This document shows positions 1 through 11,459 of a stretch of DNA of 64,000 nucleotides, piece by piece. The notes beneath the pieces were generated by a model, which worked only from the letters and a program-made list of their open reading frames with translations, did no database searches and was not told where the DNA came from. Location: positions 27,360,913-27,424,912 of the forward strand of contig NC_046677.1 of assembly GCF_003369915.1 (NCBI RefSeq), in the 5' to 3' direction. The DNA is from Drosophila miranda. Taxonomy: Eukaryota > Arthropoda > Insecta > Diptera > Drosophilidae. Within the stretch, counting starts at the first letter, position 1; the number at the start of each line of letters is the position of its first letter. The position numbers and the translations under genes are program-made.

Positions 1-76
1 TTACTTTTATCCTCCACTTTTCCTTAAGCACTTAAACACTTTCCACTAAACACTTTTCCTGTCTGTGGGTCCGCAG

Positions 77-3000
77 ATGCGTGGAGCTCGACTTTTGGAA
101 CGGACGCACCGAGGAGCCCGTCATTGTGCACGGCTATACGTTTGTGCCCGAGATCTTCGCCAAGGACGTGCTGGAGGCCATCGCAGAGAGTGCATTTAAG
201 ACATCCGAATTCCCTGTGATATTGAGCTTTGAGAATCACTGCAATCCCAGGCAGCAGGTGAGAACGGTAGAAGGGAAAGGCAGGCCTTCCCAAGAAAAAT
301 GGTACTAGGAATACAGGGAAATTAATTTAAGAGAAGAAAAACGGCCCCCAAAGGAGCAACAGCACCAGCAACAGCAACAGCAACAGCAAAAAGTTAAAAA
401 GAAAAGGTGAAAGGCAAAAAGTTACCTGTCCTAAAACAACAGCCCAGCAATCAGGAAGGGAAGGGGAGTCAAGAAAGGGTCTCTTTGTGTCCGTCTGCGT
501 CTCCCTCGTCACTCATCAGCCTAATCCATCATTCCGCAGTAAGACAAACAGCAGAAAGGACCTCCTCGCTGCCACACATGAGGGAGTCCTGGCAACTCCA
601 GGGGTCCAACTCAGGGAGGGGGGCAGCCAGGAGCGAATCTCAGAAGCCACTCGAAAGGTAATTGTTCGCTGCTTAAGCTCCCCCTCCTCTGCCTCTCGAG
701 AGATAATAACAAAGGCAAACTTTTTACGGCCCTGTGGAGAGCAGAGCCTGCTGCGGATAAACTTTAACCATTAAAAGTAGTAATATAAACTAAATTTCCC
801 ACTGGGAGACGGACCGAGGCCGAGGCACAGGTGAACTACAGCCAGGAGCCAGAAGGCAGCCGCACGTGCCACTAAACAAACTTACAAGCCGCAACATATC
901 CAAGTAGCATGTATCTGGGGTGGGGTAATGGCTGCACTGGGAGTGGGCCAACTGCCAGTTATCAGATAGTTAACAGTCGCTTTTGGCCCCGCTCTTTTCG
1001 ACAGGCAAAAATCGCCAACTATTGCCGCGAAATCTTCGGTGATATGCTGCTCGATAAGCCCCTCGATTCGTATCCCTTGGAGCCGAACATGGACCTGCCA
1101 CCACCGGCGGCCCTGCGTCGCAAGATCATCATCAAGAACAAGAAGAAGCACCACCATCATCACCACCACCACCACCACAAGAAGCCCTCCCAGGGGGTGG
1201 GCACCCCAGCAGCCAGCAACAAACTGATGACCGCCAATTCAGGTGAGTGCCGAGCCCCATGCCCCTTGCCCCACCCATAACTCTTTTTTGTACCTCTGTA
1301 TCCGTCGAATGCGTAATGTGGCAAGAGTTCTGCTTGCTGCCACATATGTTACGGCATCGAAGCACATGGCCAGAGAACAGAGACCAGAGCATGCTTCCTT
1401 CCTGCCGTCCAACCATCCTGCCCTCCTTCCAGAGATCTCATGTTTCCACGCTCCATGAAAAATGCAAATGAGCTCCGCACACGCACCAGCTGCTTGCTGA
1501 GGGGTTTTTCTCGAAAAACTTTATACTCGTAGCAGATGGAGAGGGGAGGGGGAGTGTGTGGTAGCTTGAGTGATGGGACGTATCAATTTTGATGAAATGT
1601 TCACCACAAATGCAGAAATGAGAGTCCCAGCACAAGAAATGAACCAAACGCCAAAGACCCTAGCATTTGTGGAAGAGCTATCCATGTACCTTCAAAGACA
1701 GTTTACCACAGATATACCTAGTATATCTTAGAGCTGGGATCCCGTTCCAGCGTAAGTTCATGGCTTAAAGTCTTGGGTTCTGATAGAAGTCCTGAGAGGG
1801 GAGTACCCTCTTTGAGAGAGGTGGCTTTGGTTGTCGAATTGGTTATTCTTCCAGTTGGAACTTGTCTTAAAGAATCACTTTGGAATCCCTCAAAGAGTAT
1901 CTGCTTGAAGAGTTGGAAGGACATCCAGGAGCTTAAGAACTTCCAATAAAGTGGAAGCTCCACTCCATTTTCATAGCTGAAAGTGTGGCTCTCCCATTAC
2001 TTTTTCCTGTTAACCATCGGAAAGTGTAACTCCTTTCGGAAAGGGTATTCCATTCGATCTGCTGTCAGACAATTTTTGTATGCGTTTGCCGTCAGTGGAG
2101 GAGATGCCTGAGCAGGACTGTTAATGAATGCACGCTCAATCCAATTTTATGGCAGAATGTACCTATTTTTCCTGAGAATCGAACCCCCCCTTGTCACCCC
2201 TGCCATCCTGCCACCAAGGACACTTTTCATTATAATTCTGTTTATGCATTTGCTGCCAGGCCACTTGCTTCCTGCATGCTGTTTCCTGTGCGAATGAGGT
2301 CCTCCCGGGGACATTTGCATGCACAGCTGCACCATTTCCACAGGAGCCCAGGACATTTGTCGCCATTTTGCCGAGGGACCACAACCACTCGCACACTCAG
2401 TCCCTGCTTCCTCCTGCCCCCCTCCCATGGACAGACACACATCCGCTCACCCCAGCCATGGGTCTCCTCCTCCCACTCCCACTCCCATTGGCCCGGATGA
2501 CATTTTAGCTCATGAATTGCAAAAAGCCAATTTATAAATGCAAATGACTTTTGCCCCCACGGCTGCTGATGCTGCTGCAGCAGTGTGGCACGATCCCAGC
2601 AGGGCTGCTCCAATGGATCCCTGGATCCCAGCTCAGCAATTTCCTAGAATCTCCCCCGCTCTGCACCGCTCTGGCCCTCCGCTTTGCCCCGTTCCCTGTA
2701 CGTTCCGTTCTGCTCTATAATATGATTTATATGTATTTTTTTTATTAGATTCCATTAAGGCGACTCTGTTTTTTTTAAAAGCATTTCGCGTTTATTTTCG
2801 CATCCATAACTTAATTTCGAAAATCAGCAAAAAAAAAAAAAAAAAAAAAAAGGGAGCACTGAAAATTTCCATAAAATTCATTCAATTTATATCCCTTTGC
2901 CCGCTTTCTCTTTTCCGCATTTTTTCAGTGGATGCGGCGGCCAAGGCAGCTTCTGCAGCGGCGGCGGCGCAACAAGTGGCAGCTGCAGCCACCCAGGAGG

Positions 3001-6000
3001 AGGGTGCCAGTGCCCCAACCGTACGCGCAGCCAATGGTGACATTTCGACAGGAACCGGAGGAGGACATGCCCCGCCATTGCAAGTGAGTAAACGGGCTGC
3101 AAGGATAATAGTAGTACATGCATTATTTGTGTGGGCGTAAGGGTGGCGTGCCTGTAATTGCATTTAATGACACACACAGTGTGTGGCGCCTCCTATTACC
3201 CTGTTGACTGTTGGCTGATTTGTAGTCATATTTGTTTTCGTTCTCATTCCCATTCCCATGATGATGATGATCAGAGGATTGTCATCGGGCTTTGGCTGTC
3301 TCTGTTTGCATTCCGAGTGTGCATACGAAATAATCCTCCCGATGACAGAAACACATAAAACCCTCTGACCTGTAAAGGGAATTGCGAGAACGAAGATTAG
3401 ATACCCTGGAGCCATCAATGTTCTCGTGTCAGCTGCAGGAAGAGTCTGGAAAGAGTCGTCCCCCTCTACAAACATCTACTTCTAATCATAATACCCTCCG
3501 CAAGGGGTACGAAAAGGAGTCTAGAAATAATGGAAAAAGAGAGAATAGTTTGCTAAATGAATGAGAGATTTACAGTGAATGTGGATGTGGATGCGGTGAC
3601 TCCTGTCGGATGACCACCGACACCACAGTCAGCGCATTGTTAACTATGGAAATGTGCAAATGGTCAAGGATATGACACATGATAGGAGTACACACCCAAA
3701 CACACACAGAGGGAACAATCCCCCAACTCCAAGGATCAACATTCACAGTGCAGTAATCAAAATTGTGGCACCAAGGGGAAACCCCAAACCCAACCCCAAC
3801 CCCAACCCCAACCCAAACCCAACTCTTTTCCTAAACTAATTTTGTGCCCCGAAAACTTTCGGTCTTTTGGGCTTTCGGTCTTTCCAGCTTACGCCAGCAA
3901 TATGCATTTTAATTTGATTGCACACTTTTGCCATTAGGTCGGCATTATTATTTATGATTTTTTGAGGCGAAGAAGTGGGGACTGGGGCCTGGGGCCTGGG
4001 CTCTGTTTAATGTGCGCTGCATAATACATGGCTCCGGGGAGGGGCCATCGGGGATCCAACAGCAATTTGCAAGTCTGCGCTAATGGAATCGGATGTGCCT
4101 CGTTCCGCACACATGCCACACCCCACCACAGACTGGATGGAGGATGGATGCATTTCGGGCTCATTAGTCACCAGAGGGATGTGGCATCAGGGATCGGGGG
4201 TCACTGAAGGATTCATCTCTTCTTCGGCGACAAAAGCACATTATCCTCACTCCGTTTGGTTGTCTGGCTGTCAGCATTGTAGGGCTTTTATAAATCGATT
4301 CGAAAGTGACGTGATTGTGTGATGGGGCGTTGGATATTCAATGGAAAGGGCAGACCACAGCCCCAGAGTCGTGTCGTAAACCTTATGCAGTGCCCCCGCC
4401 CCCCACTACCCATGCCACAAACAATGACAGCATGCATTGTGCAGCAGGAAACACAATCTGCGCCATTTTCTTGCATCTCATTCGCATTATCTGGGGAGAG
4501 CAGGGGGATCTGTGGCAGCAGCAGAAGGATCTGTGGCAGAGATAGCAGCACAACATAATAATGGGTTTCATATTCCATTCTCTCCATTCTCCATGTGTGA
4601 CATGCAATTTAATAGTTCCGCGTAGTTCCGTACGTGACCTCCAGCTGCAGGACAAACAAAAGGATTAGCCTCCTAGTAAACCCACCCATCTCTCATGTCT
4701 CATCTCGCTCTTTGTGCCCCCAGCAAATCCGCCAGAGCTCCAAGGACAGCACCGGCTCCTCGGACTCGGACAGCTCCTCGGACGATGAATCCCTGCCCAA
4801 CACCACACCCAATCCCCCCAGCGGCAACGAACCGCCGCCGGAGAAGGCCCAGAAGGAAACCGAAGCTGGAGCGGAGATCTCAGCGCTCGTCAACTACGTG
4901 CAGCCCATACACTTTAGCTCCTTTGAGAATGCAGAAAGTGAGTCCCAAAGAGACACACTCTATCTTTGAACTAATGTTCTCCCATCTGTCCACAGAGAAG
5001 AATCGCTGCTACGAGATGTCCTCATTTGATGAGAAGCAGGCCACAACGCTGCTGAAGGAGCGGCCCATAGAGTTTGTGAACTACAACAAGCACCAGCTGT
5101 CGAGGGTTTATCCAGCGGGAACCCGCTTCGACAGCTCCAACTTCATGCCGCAGTTGTTCTGGAACGCGGGCTGCCAGCTGGTGGCCCTGAACTTCCAGAC
5201 CCTCGACCTGGCCATGCAGCTGAATCTGGGAATCTTCGAGTACAATGCCAGATCTGGATACCTCCTGAAGCCCGAGTTTATGCGTCGCTCCGATCGCCGC
5301 CTGGATCCCTTTGCCGAGAGCACTGTGGACGGCATCATCGCGGGCACAGTCTCGATTACAGTGCTGTCCGGACAATTCCTCACGGACAAGCGGGTGAACA
5401 CCTTTGTGGAGGTGGAAATGTACGGTCTGCCAGCGGACACAGTGCGCAAGAGGTTCCGCACCAAGACAGTGCGTGACAACGGCATGAATCCGGTCTACGA
5501 TGAGGAGCCCTTCGTCTTCAAGAAGGTGGTGCTGCCAGAACTGGCCAGCATACGGATAGCCGCCTACGAGGAGGGGGGCAAACTGATCGGCCATCGGGTG
5601 CTGCCAGTGATTGGCCTCTGTCCGGGGTATCGGCACGTGAATCTCCGCTCGGAGGTGGGCCAGCCCATCGCCCTGGCCTCCCTCTTCCTGTGCGTGGTGG
5701 TCAAGGACTATGTGCCCCATGGTCTCTCCGACTTCGCGGAGGCCCTGGCCAACCCCATCAAGTACCAGAGCGAGCGGGAGAAGCGCGACATGCAGCTGTC
5801 GGTGCTCACGGACGAGTCCGATGCATTGGTCAGCGCCGACGAAGACCTGTCCAAGTCGTGTGAGTAGTCCCACCCACCATTCTAGATTGGCGCTGGCTGT
5901 AGAAGTACTCGTAGAAGTAGAAGCACCTCTGTAGCGACCCACCGCACCGCCACTGCCACCGTACCACGATTCTGATTGTGATTCCGAGTTCGAGTTCCAG

Positions 6001-7719
6001 ATTTTAATTTACTTTCTTTTCTTTCTACTTTTCTTTTGTAACGTTTCATGTAACTTTCGGTTAAACTTTTGGATTTTGGATTTGGTTAAACCACCACCAC
6101 CACACCACACCACTCCGCACCACTCCACACCACGCACCACCCAACCCCCAACCCAACCCGACCACCACACACTCACACAAACCGGTTGACGGACCTACAC
6201 CACAATGCCCCTCCCTCCTGAATCTCTCTCTGCCTCCCACTCGATTCCTCCCTGCTCGATTCTCTCTCTGATCCTCCAGTCGTTTTCGTCCAAGTAGGTG
6301 GCCAGAAGAAGGAGCTGCGTCCGGTCGAGTCGCTCGCCACCTCGCCCAAGCACAGGGCAAGCATCTCTGCGGCGGCCGCCTGGAGTGTGGAGCCGCCAAC
6401 GGACCGCACAGACGGCGGGGGCGGTGGGCGTGGAGCGGGCGATGACAGCGAATCCATTGTGGCTCCTAGTATCCAGCACCAGCACTCGCTGGACCAGACG
6501 GTGAGCACCTCCATCCGTCAGGTTGAGTCCTCGCAGTTCGACGTGGATCCCGTGGTGGCGGAGCCCCTGGAGAAGCTGCTCGACCACAAGTCGGTGAAGG
6601 AGAAGCGCCTGGAGATGGAGAAGAAGCTGGAGTCGCTGCGCAAGAAGCACGACAAGGAGAAGCTCAAGATCGCCGGCCAGAAGAGCAGTCCCCTCGAGGG
6701 CAAGAAGCCCAAGTTCGCCATCACCAATAAGCTGGTGAAGCGGCTGAGCAACAAGAGTCTGTAAGTGTGCGGCGGGATTCGCTGTGGGGAGTGTGCCACT
6801 GCCAGACGACGCCGTTGAAATTAGTAATTGTCTCTCTCCGAACAGCGAACCGGGCGTCGAGATCCCCGCCTGCCCCCTCGACCTGGGCGACAGCAGCGAG
6901 GAGAGTGCCGGCGCTGCCGACGCTGGCGAGGATCTAGCTGGTGGCAGCAGTCTGGAGGGCACCCAGGAATCGCGCCTGCGCAGCGCCTGTCGCGAGTATA
7001 CGGCCCAGTACCGCGAGCTGCAGGAGAAGTACCATGAGGCCATCTACACCGCCGCCGAGAAGGTGCTGAAGACCTCCCAAACGGGACAGATGAAGCAGCT
7101 GAAGGCCTCCCTGGACAAGGTCACCGGCGAGGTGATGCACCAGCTGCAGGAGGCACGCCGCAACGAGGTTAAGAATCTGGCCACAGTGCACAGGGATCGC
7201 GACGAGCTGGTCAGGTGGGTATCCAGACATCCTCTGGGTTCTTCCGCCTTCATTGATGTTCTCTTCTCTTCCAGGATGAAGCGGGAGGTGGCCAGCTCTG
7301 TGGTGGAGCGGGGAGTGGCTGAGCGAGTGCGTCTGAAGCAGACGTTCGACAGGCGCACAGACGACCTGCAGAAGCAGCACGATTCAGTGCGCAATGCCCT
7401 GGCCGATCATCGCTCCAAGGTGGGTGGCTCCAGCCATACGTATCCGTTCCGTGTTTCTTCTAACAATATTCTCTGCTATTCGAAGGCTCGTCAAATACTC
7501 GATAAGGATGCAGAATCTCGCAGCTGCGTCTCAAACAATGGCTTCCTGGTGCTCTTCCATGGACCCCATCATCACGGCTGCTCGGGCTCCAGCTCGTCGG
7601 CCATTTCGGGCAATAATCTCACTCTGAATCTGGATGCCGGAGCTGCGGGCGGACTCTCCTCGGTGTCGCCGGCCAGGTCGCACCACAGCATCGCGGCGGC
7701 AACGGAGATGAAGACGTAA
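77..7719 (+). CDS. Plc21C: Phosphoinositide phospholipase C beta, 3' nine exons (Plc21C)
   Basis: Hydrolyses PIP2 to IP3 and diacylglycerol at the plasma membrane downstream of G-protein alpha-q. I join exons 77-257, 1005-1242, 2929-3083, 4724-4937, 4996-5859, 6280-6760, 6846-7214, 7275-7419 and 7486-7719. All are GT-AG, and phase is kept through 959 codons to TAA. The visible protein begins inside catalytic domain X with VELDFW, HGYT and SFEN, which by family knowledge hold calcium ligands and a catalytic His. The X-Y linker (about residues 95-240) has a ten-His run, an Ala-rich stretch and an acidic Ser/Asp stretch. Domain Y starts near [13 protein letters not shown] and contains [17 protein letters not shown]2 domain spans about 372-500. 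From about 550 a long charged helical C-terminal region follows, typical of PLC-beta and used for G-alpha-q binding. The 5' part, including the PH and EF-hand regions, lies outside the window. The choice of Plc21C over norpA rests on the C-terminus and on the neighbours. Confidence 0.95.
258..1004 (+). other. Plc21C intron, no gene seen
   Basis: GT-AG intron between the exon ending in Gln-Gln and the exon beginning AKIANYC. It holds CAG/CAA-rich and purine-rich low-complexity sequence (about 350-400) but no ORF that resembles a protein. Confidence 0.85.
1243..2928 (+). other. Plc21C intron, with a poly-A run
   Basis: GT-AG intron in the X-Y linker region. An A run of about 22 lies at 2829-2851. 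Several short open frames on both strands lack codon structure or family resemblance. I see no nested gene. Confidence 0.85.
3084..4723 (+). other. Plc21C intron, with a C-rich hexamer array
   Basis: GT-AG intron. It holds a CAACCC-type short tandem array at about 3781-3824 and scattered low-complexity DNA. No nested gene, tRNA or snoRNA was recognised. Confidence 0.85.
3781..3824 (+). repeat. CAACCC-type short tandem repeat
   Basis: About seven imperfect units of ccaacc/ccaaac within a Plc21C intron. It resembles a telomere repeat, but Drosophila telomeres are retrotransposon-based, so this is read as an ordinary microsatellite. Confidence 0.8.
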
Positions 7720-8796
7720 ACTCTCCATTCTTGAAAGTGGTTCTTTAGTTCTTCAGTCGGTCTTCAGTATTGTCGACAGAAAACCGAAAACAGAAAACAA
7801 AACAAAAAGTCTTCGTAGTTCTTAAGCTAATACATTTTCGACGGGAACTCAACCTCGACTCTAGATCCTAGGGTATCTAAATCCTAAGCCTAACCCGGAA
7901 AGGCAGTGCAAGAAATCGCTTTTTCATACTGAACAAACTAGAATGTAACGCTCTCGCATGTACGACGTATGTATGATGTATGATGTATTTGTAGTGTAAC
8001 TGTTAATGTATCTATATATCTGTATCTGTATACTGTAACTATCAGTCTATATCTAGTGCATGGATGGGCGAGACGAGGATCCATGTGGATCCAAAGCGGA
8101 GCCGAGCCGTACCGGTTTCTTCCTACTCGAAATTCGGCGAAACTGTGAGTGTCTAAGTGTTAAGCAGAACAGAAAACGTGACAGAATCTAAGTATAATTT
8201 ATTTGGTCAAGCAGACTAGGCGATGCAGGGACAGGTCAGGCCTGGAATGGGCGGGAGTCTGCATCGCGTCAAGTGCTCCATTTTCTAATGATAAATGTGG
8301 TTGTGTGTATTACTCTTTTATATCAGTTTTAATTAATTCAATTTATACGATTAGCTTAAGGGCGCTCGCTCGCACAATTTCCGCATAATTTGTGGAATGG
8401 AATGAATCTCGTGCGCACAGCAGCGGCGGAAGCCGCCAACAAGTCTAAGCCAACATTTAGTCAATTATTTTATCGGTTGGTTGCTATTTATTAATGATTT
8501 TTTTTTCCCTCAGTCACTATTCTTACGTTCATTTTAGTTGATAGAAAAACTCCAATAAAATTCTCTATCGAATTGATTTCCCCCTTTTAAACATTAAGGG
8601 TCTTTACTTTGTATTTTGTATTTTTTCTTAGTTCTTAATTTGTTATAAGCATTATTCTAACGCACACGCATACACATTATACACACACAGACGACGCACA
8701 ACCTACAACACCAAAAAAAAAGAAAAACAAAAATATATATATATATATATATATATACCAAAAGAACAACAAGCCTCAAGACAATCAAACAATAAA
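7720..8796 (+). other. Plc21C 3' UTR with two candidate poly(A) signals
   Basis: AT-rich, non-coding sequence directly after the Plc21C stop. Canonical AATAAA hexamers occur at 8554-8559 and 8791-8796, so the 3' UTR would be roughly 0.85 or 1.1 kb. A perfect (AT)n run lies at 8732-8757, just before the second hexamer. No other gene is visible. Confidence 0.55.
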
Positions 8797-10429
8797 ATAT
8801 GCAAATTTACGAGTATATTTAACCTTTGTTGTAGACCAGACCAGTCACCACTCTCCTAGGTAATCGAACACCAACCAATCAGAAAGAAAACCAAAAACGA
8901 AAAAGAAACTATTGGAATCAAAAAAAAAACTTACCCAAGCTGCCTTGTAACGAAATCCAAAATTCAGCATACATACCCTACCCCCAAAAAAGATACGATA
9001 CAAAACATAATTCTTAGCGAACACTATGAGATAAATCAAAAACAAAGTTGAAAGTTGAAAGTACATTTCACTGGACGGCAGAACCACCTTAGATGTTGTA
9101 ATTTCCCATTACTCAAGAATCGACTATCAAGAATCTTTCCCCAGCTGGATTGAGAGATCTCCCGTATCTCTCTCTCCTTCTAGCACTCTCTAAATGTGTG
9201 TGTCTCTCCCAAATTGATGTTGTAATTGAATTTGAATGTGTGTCGTAGTTTTTCATAATAAGATTGTTCCACAAGATACTTATGTACGAGTATATCCGAG
9301 TATAGCAAGCAAGCAATAACCAGAGAATTGGTATAAAGCCACATACATATTGTACATGTGTATCGTGTTCTTCGATATTATGGCATCGATATCGGTGTTG
9401 GTTGTCTATCGTCTATCGTTTATCGTTGTCTACTCTCAATCGGTGTCTATCGTGCGAGTGTGAGGGTTTATGTGTACGTGTACCCCCACGCAAACGCTGA
9501 TATCTCTTTATGTAATTGTATAATTGGCTCGATTAATCCAATACAGCAGCATATAGTACAGTAACCATACATACTCGTATATTAGAATTACCAGCTCAGC
9601 AGAAATTCGAAATAGTTTTGGTGTTGTACTACGTGTAAGCATTACTCTTTCAACTGTATCTGCATCTGTATCTGTGTGCTGTCGATGTTGTTCGCTACCG
9701 TTATCGTAATCGTTATCCTTATCCTTATACTTATCGTTGTTGTTGTAGTTGCTTTATTAATCGCAGATTGATCTTTATCTTTTGCATGCGCCAAACACCC
9801 CCCACCCACAACCGACAAGAATCCCCCTTGCCTTTCCCACTTCTTCAATGACAAGGCTTTAATCAATGTTTGTTGTTCGTGTGTGTGTTTGTTTGTTAAA
9901 CTAAGTTATGGATAAAGAACATTAACGTAAAACCTAAACATTAACTTATACGAAAATGAGATTTAAATTGAAAAGCAAAAATCGGTGTTAAACACCAAGA
10001 AAAACTGATAAACAGATAAACAGAGAAAAGGAAGAAGAAACGGCACGAAAAGAATAAGGAATATAATGGAAATGGAAAACCCAGTTTAGGCCGTAAATAG
10101 CAAATGGAAATTTTGGACAGAGCAACTGACGAATTTGTTGTTGCCTAATAACCTTATACTTAAATTTAAAAATCTAGTTAAATAAATGTTTTGACACCCT
10201 AGCGTTATATATAAATATACATATACATGTATGTATTGAGGAACCCCATTGTTGCAATAATATTGCCAAGGCACTTATAAGACGTTTACCGAAACCAATC
10301 TCTCTTGATGTTAGCAAGAATTTAATATAGTATTCACCCAAAGACCCAAAAAGGATATCATTCCATATAACCAGTATATTTCCATTCAAAATAAAACGCC
10401 CTGTGCCCCACACACAATTCCATGAGCAG
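8797..10429. other. AT-rich intergenic or extended 3' UTR
   Basis: No coding sequence recognised. It contains TATCG-rich simple sequence at about 9370-9450 and 9680-9745, and AATAAA-like hexamers further down (for example near 10,180 and 10,390), so an even longer Plc21C 3' UTR cannot be excluded. Confidence 0.5.
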
Positions 10430-10980
10430 ATCGGCCGAAAAAAATCCTATAAGCGTTGCGAAACCGAAAAAAAACGATATACGTTCGATCAAGATGACTT
10501 TTCCCATCAAAAACTGGCATGAAAAATACACCCTTGAGGCGTGTAACGAATAGATCGGAATATAAATGTCAAGGGTTATAGCGATTTAGTTGAAAAACAA
10601 CAATGTCTTTATTGTCCTTGATTTAAATCTATTTTGAAACGTTCGCTTACTAAAAAATACGACCAGATCGGATGAGAAATGGCAGAGAAAAAAGGGTTGT
10701 AAAAAATGCCCTCCGGCATTTTCTGTTCGCCTGATACCGAGATTTTCTTTGCCTATATCTCGACTATGCATCGACCGATCTGGCCGTGGCATATGTTTTT
10801 GTGATCGGACTTTCATTCTGGACTCCACGCCCCGTAATCCGAATTTCCCCGATCGTTTAGAGCAGGGCGCTACATCTCGATCAAATAGGGGTAGGTCGGC
10901 GAAGGATATACCTTCCCAAACTCACAAAGATTCCAGTTCTCGGCACAGGGCGCTCAATAAAATTGGACAAAAATTAAATA
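10430..10980. mobile_element. Degenerate dispersed-repeat copy related to the 15-17 kb satellite/palindrome
   Basis: The segment carries several GATCGG cores and two stretches that recur in the large inverted repeat further right. One is ttctgttcgcctg near 10,721, followed by a GATTTT...GGCTAT-like tail, which matches the palindrome core near 16,340-16,380. The other is ccgatctggccgtg near 10,778, followed by a Ttttg...GGACTc tail, which matches ccgatctgggcgtg near 16,616. No coding capacity is visible. It is most simply a decayed non-autonomous transposable element. The family was not identified and the boundaries are approximate. Confidence 0.5.
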
Positions 10981-11459
10981 CAAATCTGTAAATTCTTAAA
11001 TCAATGAAATTAAAACAAGTCAGTGTTTACAATGGAGTTCATTAGTTAAAACAATGAATAATATCGAAAGCATAAAACAATTAAATTAATCCACATTGTT
11101 GTTGTGATCTGCAGAAAACTACAAATAAACGTTAAACCAAGAGAAAATATCTTGCCTTGACTTCGTTTAAAAAGTGTTTAGAACGTTATATTTCTAGAAA
11201 AATATTCAAAAAATTTAAACTTACAAGCTAAATGTTATTATACATGTGATATAAAAGAATCTCTCAGATTAATGGCGAATTTTGGAGCTACTAGACGATC
11301 ACAAAACGATTTGAAATCGACACGGGACACGACAAGGTCTTGACCTAAATGCTTAACTATAACGATTTGAAGAACATCAGGTAACATAAAAACATAAAAC
11401 TTATACATAAAATTGGCTAAGGCACCATTGAAAACGGCAGGTACATCAGGTCCTGCAGG
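10981..11459. other. Region between the repeat copy and the Ent1 stop; Ent1 3' UTR
   Basis: AT-rich sequence without an ORF of note. The part next to 11460 must include the minus-strand Ent1 3' UTR. No clear AATAAA in that orientation was found, so the poly(A) site is not placed. Confidence 0.5.

Noticed and set aside
5022..5942. 306-codon minus-strand open frame opposite Plc21C
   Set aside because: It is the antisense shadow of the GC-rich Y/C2 exon. There is no family resemblance or splice or promoter context.
6195..7043. 282-codon minus-strand open frame
   Set aside because: It lies opposite Plc21C exons with Leu-rich antisense composition. The plus-strand exons fully explain the region.
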